The notes under the pieces were generated by a model. The model did not search any database. It saw nothing but the letters and a program-made list of their open reading frames with translations, and had not been told where the DNA came from. DNA of 64,000 bases from Semisulcospira habei (Eukaryota > Mollusca > Gastropoda > Semisulcospiridae), in contig BTPG01000004.1 of assembly GCA_036245525.1 (NCBI GenBank), forward strand, positions 209,908,912 to 209,972,911. Direction: 5' to 3'. Shown here piece by piece: positions 1 through 12,327 of this stretch (position 1 is the stretch's first letter; each line of letters starts with the position of its first letter). Position numbers and translations under genes: made by a program.

Positions 1-65
1 GTCAAATATGACATCACAATTTGGAAACCCGCACGAGAACCGCAAGGCACGCGTCGAGTCGGTAG

Positions 66-131
66 GAGGCAAATATCCCCATAGATGAGTCCCCGCGACA
101 GCGGGGGCTTATGAGGATCTGTGCCTCTCGC
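66..131. mobile_element. H3 hairpin
   Basis: AGGCAAATATCCCCATAGAT ... GCGGGGGCTTATGAGGATCT; centre CCCCGCGA-CAGCGGGG. Confidence 0.8.
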
Positions 132-465
132 AGTTTCCTGGATGATAACTTGCTGTGTCCCGGCAGCCGACAGGGGTTAAATTGTTCTGTCAGTTTTGGC
201 TTCGTATGCTGTTTTCTGGCCATTGAAAAAAAAAGTGTACGTTTGCAAGATTGTTTTTGTATCGAGTAGTCGACAATTCTGCAGTGCGTGCGACCCGCGC
301 GCGTGCATGCGCTCGCTCGTGAGAGGTCTAGCGTCGTTGTGGCTTAATATTGGAGTTTGCGAGAGGGGTATATTGTTTAGATTGATTTGTTTTCAAATGG
401 CTCACGTGGGAGTGTGCCAGTATCTCATTTCAGAGTGCGTGTGCTTGCGCGCGCGTGCCTTCGCG

Positions 466-469
<4 letters not shown>

Positions 470-552
<83 letters not shown>
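470..552. repeat. (TG)n microsatellite
   Basis: About 41 uninterrupted TG units; open frames across it are artefacts. Confidence 0.97.
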
Positions 553-554
<2 letters not shown>

Positions 555-807
555 AGCCGAGTGCGCGCGGCAGACTCGTGCCGCTTGTTTGTGTGCGCAC
601 GTGTGCATGCGCATTCAGTCATGGGTAAACTTTATTCGGCAGTAAATCTTACGTTTTACGTCAAAGTAAACTTTCAAACTACGTCACATTTAAAAGCTGG
701 TCAAAATACACTCTACTATCACACCGTAAATATTGCATTTGCGTCATTACAACCCGCGTGTTTTCACACATTAACTGCCGGGGCAAGGCCGCGAACGCCA
801 CCCAGGT

Positions 808-872
808 GCAAGAGACATAAACCCTCATGAGCCCCCGCAGTCGCGGGGTTTCATGCTGATTTATATCTCTTG
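808..872. mobile_element. H3 hairpin
   Basis: GCAAGAGACATAAACCCTCA ... TGATTTATATCTCTTG. Confidence 0.8.
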
Positions 873-1079
873 TTAGTCCTGTGCTCTTTTTGTATAATTT
901 TGGTCCCATTGTGTTTTTCACGCGAATGTCCGTTAGTGTTTAGTGGTTTCAGGCGAGCAATTCGTGACCACTGACAGCGAAGGTCTTTTGTACACTACAG
1001 CTGTGTCAGTTTATCCGGCACAGGCAATCAACAGTAAATGGTTTACGAGCGGTGATACCACGCATCCTGAAATCCCGCC

Positions 1080-1170
1080 GTCACTCGTTCAGCCCGACGG
1101 CCGTATTTCCCAAATTTTGGAGGCGTCATCTAATGACTATGCACCAGTTGCAGGAGATGGATCGACTTAT
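1080..1170. mobile_element. H1A left-flank fragment
   Basis: Has TTTCCCAAATTTTGGAGGCG and GTTGCAGGAGATGGATCGAC but breaks off before the palindrome. Confidence 0.78.
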
Positions 1171-2084
1171 CACCCTCACACTTGGACACTCATAACACTC
1201 CGTCTCCCACTTCCAAGCTCAAGAGCAGTTTAGTGATCTCATTCAGCCGAGACATACCGCATCCGAATACGCGGATTCAGAATAAAGAACTCCTGGACTA
1301 GACTCCTTCCAAATTCAGACACCTCTCTCAGTTACCTCTTGGTAGAGCGGCAGGACTTTCGTATACATGTCTATTGACAAACAAACAGTTCTGTCGCTCT
1401 AAGTGCTTTTCCTCCCTCTGTACGTGTCGCTATTGTGGGTGTCAGGCAGCCACCTCTGGCTGACTTCCGGTTACAGCGCCACCCTCGTTAACTGCTGATT
1501 GTCAGAAAATCAAGTGGAGACTAACGACAAAGCTTCCGCAAGGCTTGGGTGACAAAATTAGTAATTAGTAATTCTTTTTCTTTTATAAATTAATGTTTGT
1601 CTTTTCTTCATGAAGCTTGATTGTGAAGAGAGGAAAATATTGACAATTTGTGAAGAGAGGAAAATATTGACAATTTTTGCCATAGCGACTGAGACTGCAG
1701 TGACTAGTTGTCATGGTTTTACGCCAGTGTAAGCTATGTAGACTGGCTACTTGCAACCTGCGACCAGTCAAACTAAAGAGTTGTGCCTGATTAGCATGTA
1801 AAGACGCCAAGCTAAACAGGCACTACCCTTGAAGTCTGTTGTAAGTCGTTTCTGTAGTCCTGTGAACCGCCTTGAGATGGCCTTAGCCGCCTGCTTGGCG
1901 TTAAACCCAAATAACTAACTGTCCCGCTGTGAAGGACAATTTCAGAAAAAAAAGTGCATTTTTGTTAAAAGCGACATTTCCTTATTATTACAACGAAAAT
2001 CTGGCTTTTCACCAAATTGGACTTACCGTCTTTTGCACGCCTAGGCTAGGCATTCTCAAGAAGACCTGCTACGCCCAGAGAGCT

Positions 2085-2130
2085 AAGGTCCTCGGGCCCA
2101 CGTCGGCCTCAGTGGGCCCGAAGACGTTCT
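2085..2130. mobile_element. H7 inverted repeat
   Basis: GGTCCTCGGGCCCACGTCGG ... CAGTGGGCCCGAAG; a related copy is at 62856-62935. Confidence 0.65.
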
Positions 2131-2407
2131 GCTACTGAGACGGATGTACCTCAAGGGCTCTGCCTGGTTAATCGAGAGACTTTTTTCAGGCGCCATGCTG
2201 CTCTGGCACTACCCTCGGACTCGCTGTATATTCGTTTTCTGCAGCTCGCGCTGGAGAAGAAAAATGTATGATCAGACAATCATCGAGTCAATTATCGGCT
2301 ATTGTGTCACGAGCGAGGTGGAATCTATTTCTGTGCTTGGAGGTCGACTTTGTTTCCGTCCTTGGTGCGTCAAAACTCAGTCAAGAACGGCCTGCTTTTC
2401 GGCCTTG

Positions 2408-2486
2408 TTTAACACATTCGATACGCGCTGCATCCGGATACGCGGCATAAAGCGTATCCGGATGCTGCACGTCTCGAATGAGTTTG
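2408..2486. mobile_element. H4 hairpin
   Basis: ACACATTCGATACGCGCTGC ... ATCCGGATGCTGCACGTC-TCGAATGAGTT; centre GCGGCATAAAGC. Confidence 0.8.
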
Positions 2487-2496
2487 CACATTCACA

Positions 2497-2595
2497 TTGA
2501 GCCCTTTGGCTGTCGGTAGCGGTTTTTGTCGCGATGATTCCTGCAGGATTTCTTCGCGACAAAAACGGCTACCGACAGCCAATGCCGGGTTGAGA
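2497..2595. mobile_element. H2 palindromic MITE
   Basis: GAGCCCTTTGGCTGTCGGTA ... centre CCTGCAGG ... ACCGACAGCCAATGCCGGG; arms about 45 bp. Confidence 0.85.
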
Positions 2596-3169
2596 CACGA
2601 CATCAGGAGATAGCTCGATCATGATGGTTCGAGGGTAGGATTAGAGTACGAGGGCAGTGCCAGATTAGCTTGGCGCCACGCTATATCATTTGTCATTAAC
2701 CCCGAACTATCATGTTCAGTCCAAATCGTGTTCGAGTGTCACGGCTCTATGGATTAATGCGCTAAGCAGAAGCACACTTAGGGCAGTGTTGAGTGCTCTG
2801 ACCCATATTTCGGTGAATCGATAGTATGGTTGTGGAATCGATAGGATTGATGGTATATGTCATGGTATATAGATTAACAAGCGATTTGATTGGCCTTTCC
2901 ATTTTGGTCCTCCTTCTCATTCCCGTCCATCTGCCAGAGCGCCTGCAATCTCTACTAACCCTCAGCAAGCCGTTCTCAACTGCACGAGCGAACAGGGATT
3001 CTCAGGCGCCCTTTCAATCGCAGTACACACACCAAGGGAAATAATTCAGCGCTCGACCAACAAACAGTTATATTCCTTGACCCTTCCTTTTGGCACCCAA
3101 TCGCCAGCACACAAAAGTACACAGTATAAAAACTACAATACGGTCACGTCATTTGTTTTAATTTCTCCC

Positions 3170-3380
3170 TTAACCCTTTCAGCGCCAACACCCTACAGTA
3201 TGAGATTGATTGACCATGATAATTCAAGGGTAGTGCCAGATTGGTTTGGCGCCTTCAGGCGCCAAACCGGCAATCTGGCACTACCCTTGAATCATGGTCA
3301 ATCAACTTCCTGCAAGTGGTACATAGTCGTTAAGTAACACTTCCAAAATTCGGGAAATGCGCCCATGGCGCTAAAAGAAC
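3170..3380. mobile_element. H1A palindromic MITE
   Basis: Begins TTAACCCTTTC. A central near-perfect palindrome of about 95 bp has arms TAATTCAAGGGTAGTGCCAG and its inverse, meeting at GGCGCC-TTCA-GGCGCC. The right flank carries TTCCAAAATTCGGGAAATG. Non-coding. Confidence 0.88.
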
Positions 3381-3773
3381 TAATCACTTATGAGTGCAGA
3401 GGGACCACAACATGTAATAGTCTTATGAGTGCAGAGGGACCACAACATGGAATAGCCACTCAGACGTCATGAAAGCGATCTGCTCCAGGCTGGGTTTTAT
3501 TGGCTATAAATTTGCTGATGCTGTACAACGGGTTCTCAATGTTGTCGTAACTCAGCTATGACTCTCTTACCCTTCAACGATTTACAACCCATGTGAGTAT
3601 GCTGACAGGTACTTGAACAGAGGTTCTCTACCCTCCCCTTTTGCCGCGCATCGGTGGAACTCGCCTTCTTACAAAGGGGAGAACGAGAGGGCAAGTCTCA
3701 TTTTACGATATTCGAAATTCATACGTGAAGTTAACCCTTTTGTCCAGCATTATTGTAAGACATTCTAGGAACA

Positions 3774-3990
3774 TTAACCCATTTAGATCTGAGGCTATAG
3801 ATTGACCGCCGATAATTCAAGGGTAGTGCCATAATTAGTTTGGCGCCTTCAGGCGCCAAGCTAATCTGGCACTACCCTTGAATTATCACGGTCTACCCAT
3901 CTCCAGCAACTGGTAAATAAATAGTACTAAATATTCGTTAGGTGATGCCTCCATAATTTGGGAAGTGCGCCTTTTGGTTAAATGGGTTAA
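3774..3990. mobile_element. H1A palindromic MITE with TTAA at both ends
   Basis: TTAACCCATTTAG at the left and TTAAATGGGTTAA at the right enclose the same palindrome. A well-preserved example of the proposed TTAA-flanked unit (217 bp). Confidence 0.88.
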
Positions 3991-4471
3991 CAGGGGAGAT
4001 CTTGGGAACTATTAACCCTTTGTGGAATGGAGCAGGACGATTTAATTTCACTGAAAGAATGTTTCACATCTTGCGTTGGCCGCAGTCCGTAATGATACTT
4101 TGCTAGCCGTGAGAGATGGACTGATCATCAAAGCTGAAGGCCAGAGCTCGGAAAGCATAGTGTCGTGCCGTGGACGTGTACATAGCTCCAGTTAGTGCTA
4201 GCAAAAGGTCTACGGGCAGATGCAAGGCCGTCGTTTGTTTGTGAACGTTCGTGCACAAGCCAACGACGGCCGGCGTGGGGCCCGACGCTCTTCTGCAGGC
4301 TTACCAGGGAGTCATTACGGCGTCCAGTGCCCGTATGCTGAATGCCATAGCCGGCATGAAAGGTCACAAGCCAACGCGCACGGACCATTCCAACATAATT
4401 GTACACATCGCCCAAAGGCCTATCCCGCCCTACGTTGGAGAAATCGCAGCCAGATTCGAACGAAGCCAACA

Positions 4472-4540
4472 AGAGGCACAGATTTTCATGAGCCATTGTG
4501 GCTAAAGCCGCAGGGGCTCATGAGAATCTATGCCTCTTGG
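4472..4540. mobile_element. H3 hairpin
   Basis: CAAGAGGCACAGATTTTCAT ... AATCTATGCCTCTTGG. Confidence 0.82.
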
Positions 4541-4744
4541 ATATATAGAGGCTTGTGAAATTTATGCATAATGGGGTCATTAAATGAGAATGCGCCGTAA
4601 TGCACGTATGTAAGTTCAGTCGTGGTTAATTCTTTAAAGGCTCGGCACTACTTCTGTGACTGTTCAAAAATACAGTTCTGCACTCAGGTATATTTGTGAT
4701 TCGTTTAGACGCAAGAAAATCCGGCCACTTCAGCACATGTTGCC

Positions 4745-4958
4745 TTAACCCATTCAGCCCTGACGCACTACAGCAGGAGATGGGTCGACCATGATAATTC
4801 AAGGGTAGTGCAAGACTAGCTTGGCGCCTGTGGACGCCAAGCTAATCTGGCACTGCCCATAAATTATCATGGTCGATCCATCTCCTGCAACTGGTGCATA
4901 GTCATTAGATGACGCCTCCAAAATTTGGGAAATACTGCCGTCGGGTTGAATGAGTTAA
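4745..4958. mobile_element. H1A palindromic MITE
   Basis: TTAACCCATTCAGCCCTGAC to GTTGAATGAGTTAA, with palindrome centre GGCGCC-tgt-gGACGCC. Confidence 0.87.
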
Positions 4959-5261
4959 TGCAGTATCAAGTAATTTTACAATGAACACTATCTGCACGAG
5001 CAGTGGCTAAAAATTACATGTAGATTGAAACAAATATGATTACGTGATTATGTGCTTTTGCTGTGCGTCCAAACTGCTGCAGAACGTCATTAACTGTGTC
5101 GACACGGCATAACGAACACGGATGGTGCTGACATTTGTCCTCAGTTTTAGGCTTAATAGTACTTTAACTTTCGGAGCCAGCTGCACAAATTGGAGATGTC
5201 ATGGCGCACCCAAACTATTTTAACCCCCTTACTGCCGTAATAATGTGAACCAATCCAACTA

Positions 5262-5325
5262 AAAGAGACACATATCGTCGTGAGCCCCGTACCTTGCGGA
5301 GGGTCATGAAAATCTATGCCTCTTG
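5262..5325. mobile_element. H3 hairpin
   Basis: AAAAGAGACACATATCGTCG ... AAAATCTATGCCTCTTG. Confidence 0.78.
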
Positions 5326-5751
5326 CTGACACCACATTGCATCTATGTTCCGTGGACGAATGGGACTCCGCTTTGACGCTCAGATAAAAATTATTTTAGA
5401 AAATATTTTATTAATTGGCAGTGCTCAGTCCCCTCTCACCCCCCCTCCCCACCCCATCCCCTTTCACCATGCCTCCGGCTCCTGCACCTCTGCTGAGTGA
5501 CCGTACACACCCACGACATACGAATAAAATCAAACCTTCTTTAGGAACTGTAACTTCATTTCTAAAACCGCCGATAACAATCTTCTCACAGTACGTTATT
5601 CGCCCAGTATTAGCCTGTTAGCCCCAAGATTTGCCTGTTTTTTTGCTACATTTCTTTGAAGCGGGTCTGTTTGCCTTGGGCATTCATTTATTGGATAAAC
5701 ACACCAATGACTTACTTTTTATCGGTATAAAGCGATAAAATGGTTGTGAAC

Positions 5752-5815
5752 AAGAGATATAGATTCTCATAAACCCCTGCGGCTGCAAGGGCTCATGAAA
5801 ATCTATGCCTCTTGG
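5752..5815. mobile_element. H3 hairpin
   Basis: CAAGAGATATAGATTCTCAT ... AAAATCTATGCCTCTTGG. Confidence 0.82.
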
Positions 5816-6177
5816 AGACCAAAATTCACCGAGGACCTGACTGTGAAATAATGCCCGGCCGCTCAAGATCAAACCGCAACACGCAGATTTTCAGACAAGT
5901 GACTTCCGGCGGAAGTGACGACAAAGACTGATCGAAAAGGCAAGCGTGGCTTGATTTCCTACAACAAACTGGCACCTGTTTTTTCGCCTGTCTTTGCAAT
6001 GTTTGTTTTCATTTGGATTCAGAAAGACATTTTCTTGAAGGAAGAATTGGTGCCGCCCACTACCCCCCCCCCCCTCCCCCACACGCGCACCCAGGCCTTT
6101 ATACAAGAGAGAAAATTGGCAAATCTATCTGAATGGCAACATAATAGATTGTTTTGTTATCTGTAATGTTGACAAAC

Positions 6178-6388
6178 TTAACCCATTTAACTCCACGGCC
6201 GTTTTGGAGGTGTTACTGAACGACTATGTACCCGGGCCGTTCCACGGGATGGCCGATTGATCATGATAATTCAAGGGTAGTGCCAGATTGGCTTGGCGGG
6301 TTCAGGCGCCAAGCTAATCTGGCAGAACCCTTGAATTACCATGGTCAATCCATCTCCTGCTGCAGGGCACTGGGACTAAATGGGTTAG
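6178..6388. mobile_element. H1A palindromic MITE
   Basis: TTAACCCATTTAAC to CTAAATGGGTTA; palindrome arms slightly diverged. Confidence 0.86.
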
Positions 6389-6871
6389 AGCTGTTTGCGG
6401 TCCAGTCTGCCGCTAACAGCTTTTGTCATTGCTGGTTGCATGGCTTCAATACAATAAGAATGTCCCCTTTGCAGATAAAAACAAGATGGGATGAACCATA
6501 ACCCACAAACTGGTCCCTTCTATTTGAGACCTGTCATCGCTGTCAATGGTCTCTACCTTTTGTCTTTGACCTGATTCTGATGTTGAATTATCTCCTATTG
6601 AAAAAGTCTCGCAGATCTGCAAATGCGTCAGTGAGTTCTATAAGGGGCGCAGGACATACTCGTCATTGATTTGTCAAACGTCATTTGTCATGACGTAAGT
6701 TTTAGTTTTTACGTAATTTTATATTTTACGTGATATGAGTTTCACTTTTGCTTCATAGGCTTGAGAAAATGGTGACACAAATAGAACTTCACGGTACAAA
6801 TTCAGTCTTGCTATAATTTGTGTGAAAGCAGGTTGACTTAACCTAGTTACATGATATACAATAAATATCTC

Positions 6872-6930
6872 CAAGAGGCATACATCCTCGTGCGCCTGGA
6901 GAGCGCATAAGGATCTATTCCTCCTGGAGA
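6872..6930. mobile_element. H3 hairpin, short
   Basis: CAAGAGGCATACATCCTCGT ... AAGGATCTATTCCTCCTGG. Confidence 0.75.
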
Positions 6931-6937
6931 TGCGCGC

Positions 6938-7130
<193 letters not shown>

Positions 7131-7904
7131 TGACGTCATATTTAGAGTTTTATGTCAGTGTCTGTGTGGTGACGGAGTTGCCTCTTTTACGTCACCGCTA
7201 CTGTCTGACTTTCTCTAGTAGTCAAGGTGTTTTTAGTGTTTTAATTCTTTACTGAAAAGAATTAATTTTTACTAAAGAAGTTGAAAGGATACAAAGCTGG
7301 CTAACGAATTCATCCAATGTCTTTCTCCAAACTAGCTATAAGCAAAAGTTCAAGTAAATATGACAAAAATTACGGACTCTAATCTGGGTCAACTGACTTC
7401 CTTTAAACGGTCGTTTGTGTCTTCAATGAGACATTCAATTACAATATGCTCGGAGGCTATCTTATCCACCCACTGAAGAAAGTATTTCGCCAAGTTTCAA
7501 GCTCGTGTGTACAGAAATATCGGAGATTCTCTTGTTTACATACATACGCACACACATAAATACGCACATACATACGCACGTACGGCGCTTCGCGCCAAAT
7601 GTACGTTCAGCAGCGAGGTTAGCGTAACTAGACATGTCGTGATTTTTATCTTGTTACTTTAATTGTTAGAGGTTTAGCCTGCCCGCCTTTGACATCATGG
7701 ACATGCTATTAAATTCGCCCCTATTCGCTACCTGTGTCACCTGAGTGGGCGTGTGAGTAAATTCATGCGTGAGTATGCGCGGAGTGCGTGAATGAATGTT
7801 GAATTACTTTGTGTCAGTGATTGCGTGTGCTGGTGTGTTATTTTGGAGCGTAGATCTGTCCACCGTGTGGTCCAAAATCACAGACCAGCACCTCGGCTAA
7901 GCCG

Positions 7905-7982
7905 TTAACTGTCGGTAGCGCTTTTTGTCGCGATGATTTCTGCAGCGCTATCAGAAGGGTTAACTCTAGCCAAAGGGTTAAC
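7905..7982. mobile_element. H2 MITE, right arm replaced
   Basis: Left arm AACTGTCGGTAGCGCTTTTT to TTTCTGCAG, then unrelated sequence and CAAAGGGTTAAC. Confidence 0.7.
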
Positions 7983-8144
7983 TCTTCTGTACTTTTGTTC
8001 GATTTGGCCGGCGCGCGCACCATCAGCGTACCGTAACACCACCTGTATGATACTTTAAATGGCATCACATCACCGCACAGGCCCACCGGCCATAATCTTG
8101 TTTCTCAAAACTGACAACACAAACGACAGTCACTCGTGGCTGCC

Positions 8145-8211
8145 AGCAATAGGCATAGATCTTCATGAGCCCCTGCGACTGCAGGGGCTCATGAAGATCT
8201 ATGCCTATTGC
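8145..8211. mobile_element. H3 hairpin, near-perfect
   Basis: CAATAGGCATAGATCTTCAT ... its inverse; centre CCCCTGCGACTGCAGGGG. Arms pair over about 30 bp. Confidence 0.87.
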
Positions 8212-8414
8212 ACATGGAGTGGTTTTTCTCAGGATGGGCCTTTTGATGGCCCGCACCAACAGCTGTGCCCGCCGCAGACGGTTTTATGGCTGGTCTATGT
8301 TGTGTAACTGTATGAAACAGTTGTGCCTTAATTTCTACCTCATGCTTGTAAATTCAGTCTGACTTCGCTTCGACTCTTAGAGTGGTCATTATAATGTATT
8401 TTTCCCATCCCAAC

Positions 8415-8780
8415 GTGTTGTTGTTGTTGTTGTTGTTGAAACAATGTGCTACTCGTCGACACAGGAAACTCAGTCTCGAATACAATCCTACGCCTGAGAA
8501 TGTTCGCATGTTTGGTTGGCTGGTTACTGAATTGGTTGGCTGGTTGGGCTGGATTTGTCACAGTGTTTGTTTGTTCGTTTGTTTCCTTGTTCGTTCGTTC
8601 CAGGGTTGTTTGGTTGGTTGACTGGTTCAGTGGTTGGCTGGTTTCATTCCGACACAAAGTGATTCATTCATTAATTCTTTTTTCTTTCTTTCTTTCTTTC
8701 TTTTTTCGTTCGTTCGTTCGCTTGTTGGTTCATTCGTTTGTTCAGTTGTTCGTTTCTAGCTTTCTTTGGTCCGTTTTTTT
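8415..8780. repeat. TTG, GGTTGGCT, TTCT and GTTC low-complexity tracts
   Basis: Short tetranucleotide-type tracts in succession (TTG about 7 units at 8417-8438; TTCT and GTTC tracts at 8680-8760). Confidence 0.85.
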
Positions 8781-8919
8781 TTTCTGTCTTTCATACTACT
8801 TATTTTCACAGACACTATATCAGTATGTACCCCAACACAATTCTATAACCCATTGTATCCCAGGACCGAAATCCCCAGAGTTTGCAGTTGTCATCTGAAG
8901 ACTGTTACAACTGGACTCA

Positions 8920-9027
8920 GGAGACTGATCGACCATGACAGTTCAAAGATGGTGCCGGAATAGCTTGGCGCCTACGGGCGCCGAGATATTCTGGTACCAC
9001 CCTTGAACTATCGTATACATCTCTGGG
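8920..9027. mobile_element. H1B palindrome, decayed
   Basis: Palindrome core with several mismatches; TTAA ends not evident. Confidence 0.75.
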
Positions 9028-9589
9028 ACATCGCCTGTGTGTTTTGCACCTGTAAATTAATGCACCGTAATATCGCCGACTACTCAGTGACACACATTCA
9101 CCATTAACTTTACGACGCTATGGGTTTCATTGCTTGTCAGTCTGTCCTCGCACATAGCCAGCGGGGATGCCAGTTCCTGAAACCAGTAGCCAATCGTGCG
9201 GCGGAGAACAATGATCAATAAACGTGGACTGGACTGTGATTTTGGATTTTACGGCCTGACATACACACACTCCCATTCCACTCCCTTGACTGACGCTCAG
9301 GCTCGTGGGTTCGAGTTCGGTGGTTTCATTCCTATTTTGCATCAGGGGTTATTTCTGTGATCAAAACCAAGTTATAGATGGTTAGTTCGGGGTTTAACGT
9401 CCACGGCACCAAAGTGATCTGAGTATTGTAGACGGCCCTGACGGGCGGGTTTTGAGGGGCAGGGAGTTCAATGGCCGAGTACGACCTGAACACTGATCAA
9501 TTCAGGTTCACTGCAACTGTGTCACTTTCATTTACCAGTACCTTTCAACGGACATGCTATCTGAACAAGCCCGTCTTTTTTCCCTGGAT

Positions 9590-9700
9590 TGCGAGTCCAG
9601 CTACCGGGGCCGGGAAAGGGGACTCGAACCTACGATTCGGCGATTCCCTTCGCTCCCTTTCGTTCCGACGCTTGACCGCGTGAGCTATTTCGGACTCTCA
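9590..9700 (-). mobile_element. tRNA-like SINE head (minus strand)
   Basis: On the minus strand: TAGCTCACGCGGTCAAGCG (A box) and TAGGTTCGAGTCCCC (B box, near 9619-9632). Spacing is longer than in a real tRNA, so this is a SINE remnant. Confidence 0.6.
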
Positions 9701-9724
9701 AGTTAAAGACGAAAGGCTGAGATC

Positions 9725-10090
9725 CGTTGTAGCAGGCAATGGCCCCTTTATAGTATGCAATGGCCCCTGTATAGCAGGAAAAGACCCCTTTATAGCAGGC
9801 AATGGCCTCTTTATAGTAGGCAATGACCCCTTTATAGTAGGCAATGGCCCCTTTACAGCAGGCAAAGACCCCTTTATAGCAGGCATTGACCCCTTTATAG
9901 CAGGCAATGGCCCCGCTATAGCAGGCAATGGCCCCGTTATAGCAGGCAATGGCCCCGTTATAGTAGGCAATGGCCCCTTTACAGCAGGCAAAGGCCCCTT
10001 TATAGCAGGCAATGGCCCGTTTATAGCAGGCAAAGGCCCCTTTACAGCAGGCAATGGCCCGTTTATAGCAGGCAAAGGACCCTTTGGTAG
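9725..10090 (+). repeat. 21-bp minisatellite, about 17 copies
   Basis: Unit close to TAGCAGGCAATGGCCCCTTTA, in tandem, varying by point changes (GCAATGGCC, GCAAAGGCC, TAGTAGGCAA). Because the unit is a multiple of three it makes a long open frame on the minus strand (7-residue repeats such as ACYKGAI); that frame has no other sign of being a gene. Confidence 0.9.
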
Positions 10091-10670
10091 TAAGCAAAGG
10101 CCGCAGATCGCAACCCTTGATAGAAAGGGCCTCCATACAGCAATACTAAAAGAGTTTCTTTGCGTTTTTTCTTTATGACTAGAATTTACAGGCAGACAAC
10201 AAACTTTCACGTTTTACGGAAAATAACCAACCACGGGTCACGACTGAACATCTTATCGTGGCTTTCGCGTTTCACGTCGACCCCTTTTTTCAAGAATCAC
10301 GAGGATTAAAAAAAAAAATTCAATCACAAGAACCGAAACTGAAACGCCAGTCACGAATCAGGACTTTAGGGCATACTCCCTTTACGGATGGATTCACTGA
10401 TCATTTGTACCCACTTCTGATTTAGGAATAACCTCAACTGAGCCGAAAGTTTGTTTTTTTGTTTGTTTGGTTGTTTATTTGTTTGTTTGTTTTTTCACCC
10501 AACGGGATATAATTACGCGAACGAACAAGCGTAGGTGCCAATGTACTCGGGCACTACCCTTGAAAATTAACGGTCTATGAACCGAGCTAATCAATCACTA
10601 CTCTGAGATGCCGTGGTTTATCTTTCCCCTCGCGATTAGTACAGTTTCATTGGAGGACGGTTTCACCCAC

Positions 10671-10836
10671 TTAACCCCACAGAGGTCAGTGTCACCTAAC
10701 AGCTATGTAGCAGTTGCAGGAGATTGATCGACCATGATAATTCAAATGTAGTGCCAGATTGGCTTGGCGCCTGGCACTACCCTTGAATTATCATGGTCGA
10801 TCAATCTTCTATATTACGTCGGAGCTAAATGGGTTA
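10671..10836. mobile_element. H1A palindromic MITE, shortened arm
   Basis: TTAACCCCACAG to CTAAATGGGTTA; part of the right arm is deleted (GCGCCTGGCACTACC). Confidence 0.85.
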
Positions 10837-11439
10837 CCTGTGACATAACTAGTTGGCTGTGGGAATGAATGGGAGATCCTCTGTCAATGGAAATGTCAAG
10901 GGTCTTCCCTTTATGTCTACGACCATACTGCCATAGTAAAGACAAACGACAGCAAGTGCGTTTTTGAGAAAAGCCAGTTTTTCATTGTAATGCAACGAAT
11001 CTCTCGCTTTTCTCAAAATGGACGTAATATCTTTTTACCTTTCTAATGCTAGCACAGTTTTTCACCCTTTTTTTAAAAAATTTTCTTTTGCAATGAAATG
11101 TGTTTTTCGAAGTTCAAGTCACTTTGGATATTGCTTTAGAGTCGTATACAAGTTTGTGCTGTTTCGGATTGACCGTATTTCTTTGTTTGATTTACGGTGA
11201 CGTAGGGAGATTTTCAGAGAAGATACGAAAAAATACCAAACAAAGAAAAAAAAAGCACGCTCAGAAAGGACACTTACAGCATAGTTTATTAAACAAACAA
11301 AACAGGCAGTTTGAATCCCGCAAATCGTATAATCTACATGTACTTGTCCTCTCGTTTTTTCATGGGTGTTTCTTTGCATTTTTTATGCTTGGCTGTCACC
11401 TTTTGTGTCGGGATTTTGTCGGTGTCTGAGCTAAATAAT

Positions 11440-11442
<3 letters not shown>

Positions 11443-11529
<87 letters not shown>

Positions 11530-11549
11530 ACACACACACACACACACAA
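11443..11549. repeat. (TG)n directly followed by (CA)n, an inverted dinucleotide tract
   Basis: About 42 TG units run straight into about 10 CA units, so the junction can fold back on itself. Confidence 0.95.
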
Positions 11550-11701
11550 TGGTATCTATACTGACAGGCACAAAAAAATATGACATTTTTGGAATGTCAG
11601 GAGTAAAAAAATTCTCATTTCTTTTGCTCATCAGTATATGTAGGTGTTTGCAAGTGTTCGGGGCATTGCCAGGTTAACTTAGGCAGCTGCTTTTAACTGA
11701 T

Positions 11702-11795
11702 TGTAATCCTTTGGCTGTCAGTATCGATTTTTTGTCCCTTTGATTCATGTAGAAATCATCGCAACAAAAACCACGCCCGACAGCCAAAGCGTTAA
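11702..11795. mobile_element. H2 palindromic MITE
   Basis: Arms around CTTTGGCTGTCAGTATCG and GCCCGACAGCCAAAGCG. Confidence 0.8.
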
Positions 11796-11873
11796 CTCAT
11801 TCAAGATATGCTACAACCAGATGTGCCGCACAAAGCCCTGTAATCTAGTTGCAGCATGTCTTAAATGTGTTAA
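11792..11873. mobile_element. H4 hairpin, diverged
   Basis: TTAACTCATTCAAGATATGC ... GCATGTCTTAAATGTGTTAA. Confidence 0.75.
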
Positions 11874-12110
11874 TAACCAACTGCATGATCACGTGTCACT
11901 GAGCCAATAGATAGAAAATAATCCTGGAGCAAAACAGCACTGAGCGAGACCTCATCTGTAAGACTGAGTCTCCACAGTTTTGGGTCAGGCCCTAGCATAC
12001 TTCAGGCCCTGCCCTATTCATAGGAGGTAGGACCTGCACCTAACAGGTCATACTATGTCCTAAGCCACCGAGTTTGCTGGGAAGTTTTGCTGCGTGCTTT
12101 GTTTTGTTGT

Positions 12111-12327
12111 TTAACCCTTTTCATCCTGACACATTACTGCATGAAATAAATTTGACTATGATAGTGTAAGGGTGGTGCCAGAATAGCTTGGCGCCTCAGG
12201 CGCCAAGCTGTTCTAGCACCACCCGGCCTTGAACTAAAATGGTTGATCTATCTCTTATTCTGTAATGTAGCTTCATAGGACAATAAGCAATTTTTTTTAA
12301 AATCAGCCTCCCGACGTAATAGGTTAA
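12111..12327. mobile_element. H1B palindromic MITE
   Basis: TTAACCCTTTTCATCCTGA at the left and CGTAATAGGTTAA at the right. Arms are the B type (GGTGGTGCCAGAATAGC). The right flank has TTCATAGGACAATAAGC, typical of subtype B. Confidence 0.87.

Noticed and set aside
196..830. Open frames of 147-149 codons rich in Val/Cys
   Set aside because: They are translations of the TG microsatellite plus random flanks.
3061..3080. ATATTCCTT as the U12 donor of exon 1
   Set aside because: It is off consensus (ATATCCTT) and no channel N-terminal coding sequence precedes it.
3209..3303. Palindromes as bacterial-type terminators or a CRISPR array
   Set aside because: The window is clearly eukaryotic; the hairpins are dispersed, not regularly spaced, and have TTAA ends.
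9630..10210. Two minus-strand frames of about 170 codons with 7-residue repeats
   Set aside because: They follow from a 21-base tandem repeat; no start context, domain or splice signal supports a gene.
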